Source: Lactifluus volemus
Taxonomy: Eukaryota; Basidiomycota; Agaricomycetes; Russulales; Russulaceae
Length of the DNA: 64,000 nt
Reading direction: 5' to 3'
NCBI GenBank assembly: GCA_022376515.1
Contig: WTXI01000011.1
Coordinates: 310,001 to 374,000, forward strand
Below the pieces are notes generated by a model. It was not told where the DNA came from and ran no database searches. It was given only the letters and a program-made list of their open reading frames with translations. Both the position numbers and the translations under genes were made by a program. Shown piece after piece: positions 62,076 to 64,000 of the stretch (position 1 is its first letter; every line of letters begins with the position of its first letter).

Positions 62076-64000
62076 AGTAGTAGGCAGGGCCGAGCTGAAC
62101 GTATTGGTGGTATCGAAACAAGATTAGTTGACGCGGCAGCACTCGATGTCGTTTTCGTCACTGAAGTATCCAAAGAGGCCGACACTGCATATCGGAAGAA
62201 ATGTCCAGGAGGCCTAGTAGTTGCAGCTGCCGCCACCTGGTCGTACCGACAAAGAAAGGGCGGACATGCAATTATGAAGAAAAGGATACCAATGAGCTCT
62301 ATGCCCTTGAAAAGGGAGACCATGACAACACCAAGGAAGAGAGAAAAAATCCAGCAAATCCTGGCTCGAAATCTCAAATCCAGAGCATGCCTCCTCCCGC
62401 AAGCTTTTGTATACTGCGTCCACCCTAGATGATAGACACGCGAGGGAAAAACATCGCACTAACTGCGAGTGCAGGTAACCCAGTCGACTACCGGAGATTT
62501 TGGTACTCCCGGTCCCACGCAGACCCCCATTGAAAAACAGGTTTTATGCGATAGGGCTGAGCGCTGAGCTAAAGTGTGCCAGAAACCGACAGAAAGATTG
62601 CCTAGAGAAAGAAATTATCCTGCATTTATTTTAACCCCATGGGGGCACATCGAAAAAACGATGCGTCTAGAGACGAGCCGCACACTGACGGGTGATTGAA
62701 CGGCTTTTCGCCTTGTAACGATGTGAGTCGAGACTAGCACCCGAGAGACTAGCGATTTAGAAAAAAAATGCCGTGTGGAAAGTGAGCCGACAATCGGGTC
62801 AACTAACTTACGTTCAAAGTCACGGTGAACACACTCGCACCAACAACCAATAACACCGAAGCACAAACGGTTTTTTTCGTTTCGTATGAGGGGGTTAAGT
62901 CTGAGTCGGGAAGGCTTCTCGCTTAGATTGGCAATCTGAAATGAGTGAGGGGGGAGGGGCGCAAGTGCGGGTAAGTAGGAAGAGAAGAGCATTCATTTCA
63001 TGATGCGGAGAAGCGCCCTGTCTCCGCATATTACGTGTAATGATGTTTATGCCATGATTACCCCTCGATGTCGCTCGTCCATAACAAAGCGATGAGCGAG
63101 CTGTGGGAAGAAACCGAATTGTATTGTTCTCAAACTGAGAAGCTCAACGCCACTGAAGCTCGCGGCGTTGGTTCAAAAGTTCTGCAAGCGTTTTACATCT
63201 GTATGTACGGGTACTCCCGAGGTACCGCACGTCCGCCCCTCCCCCATCTGACAAGAGCCCTACATTGGTAACTTTGACGTGCCTTGTGATGTGTGAAGAT
63301 CTGTGCCTGCGATTCAACGGGTATGGTCTGGTACATACGTAGAGATCTTGACGTTGAACCTCGGTGCGAACGCGGTGGAAGGAGATGAAGTTGAAGCTTG
63401 TGGAATGGATGCACCATTGCTAGTGGATGATTGTTATTCCATCTACACCTTCATTACTAGTGATACGCCAGTACGCCACCGCGCGAAGAGTCACCGAATT
63501 TGATTAAAAACGTCATTAATCATTCCTCTCCGTGTCACAAGACTCAATTAGCACATCTCCAAGCTGTATTTCCTATGGAAACTATAGAAAGGCGATTTCC
63601 CGGCGGAACTGAGGAGGAACAGACGCTCATACAGCGGGGTGGTAATGATGCCTGTTGCCGCCGGCAAAGGTACGGTGGGTAATAATAAAGAGAAAGGTGT
63701 ACTGTAGATGATTAGCGGGATAAGTTCACCCGGAAGGCATATCTGCTCTGATGAAGTGATAGCAGGCCGTGGCGGAGCAAGTCCCTGCGTGTTGACAGAA
63801 GAAGGTCAATTACGGTGCAACCTGAACGTAGAAAGAAATACTGCCCCACATCCGCCGATGGTTACTGTACCGACCCCGCATCATCATCAATACACATCCG
63901 CTAAGCAAGAACGTCAGCTGAGCAGATATGGCCCCACATTTTAGCAGGGGTTTAGTAAGCAAGCTAACTTTCTCCCCGCTATAAACGCGGGTGGTCATTT
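62076..64000. other. Right end, nothing supported
   Basis: The frames here are short or low complexity; a hydrophobic stretch on the minus strand at about 62260-62380 could belong to a signal or membrane segment upstream of the carboxypeptidase relic, but no join could be supported. Nothing recognisable from 62600 to the end. Confidence 0.5.

Noticed and set aside
62615..62992. 125-residue minus-strand frame beginning with a hydrophobic stretch
   Set aside because: The N-terminus could pass for a signal peptide, but the rest has no motif and no in-frame splice to the carboxypeptidase relic was found.

Overview
This window looks like nuclear DNA of a filamentous basidiomycete (Agaricomycetes). 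The genes are broken by dense introns of about 50-60 nt with GT..AG ends, and the recognisable proteins are fungal: a Fus3/Kss1-type MAP kinase, HET-C, RAD52, MAK5, an SFB3-type Sec24, a Num1/ApsA cortical anchor, a PDE2-type cAMP phosphodiesterase and a G3BP-like RNA-binding protein. A finer placement, for example near Rhizoctonia/Ceratobasidium, is a guess.

Layout. 1-3.7 kb holds no intact gene, only a possible remnant of a DUF6535-like membrane protein. 3.7-5.9 kb encodes an MFS transporter of the Dal5/TNA1 type. 7-26.4 kb is the most distinctive part: seven head-to-tail, minus-strand copies of a sterol 24-C-methyltransferase (ERG6) gene. Copy 7 (25182-26445) is the most canonical. Copies 1-5 sit in duplicated units of roughly 2-4.3 kb that include long shared spacers. 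Copy 6 carries a large internal deletion. Copies 1 and 7 read through without a break; the others carry frameshifts. Between copies 5 and 6 lies a decayed C-terminal piece of the pentafunctional shikimate-pathway AROM protein. A tRNA-like SINE candidate lies in the spacer after copy 3.

27-59 kb is an ordinary gene-dense housekeeping region: RAD52, a Ser-rich hypothetical, G3BP-like, MAP kinase, HET-C, a hypothetical, MAK5, SFB3/SEC24, Num1/ApsA, a second hypothetical, a gene-poor 4.7 kb stretch, then the cAMP phosphodiesterase. 59.7-62.1 kb holds an S10 serine carboxypeptidase relic in which all three catalytic residues are changed, one of them to a stop codon. 62.1-64 kb shows nothing I can support.

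Caution for every reader: most conserved single-copy genes here contain one or two single-base frameshifts, nearly always a missing base in a short homopolymer (RAD52, G3BP-like, MAP kinase, SFB3, Num1, PDE2 and a hypothetical). This pattern points to uncorrected consensus errors, so 'pseudogene' calls resting only on single-base indels are provisional. The cAMP phosphodiesterase and the mating/filamentation MAP kinase belong to known fungal signalling pathways, but nothing suggests that the window is one functional cluster.
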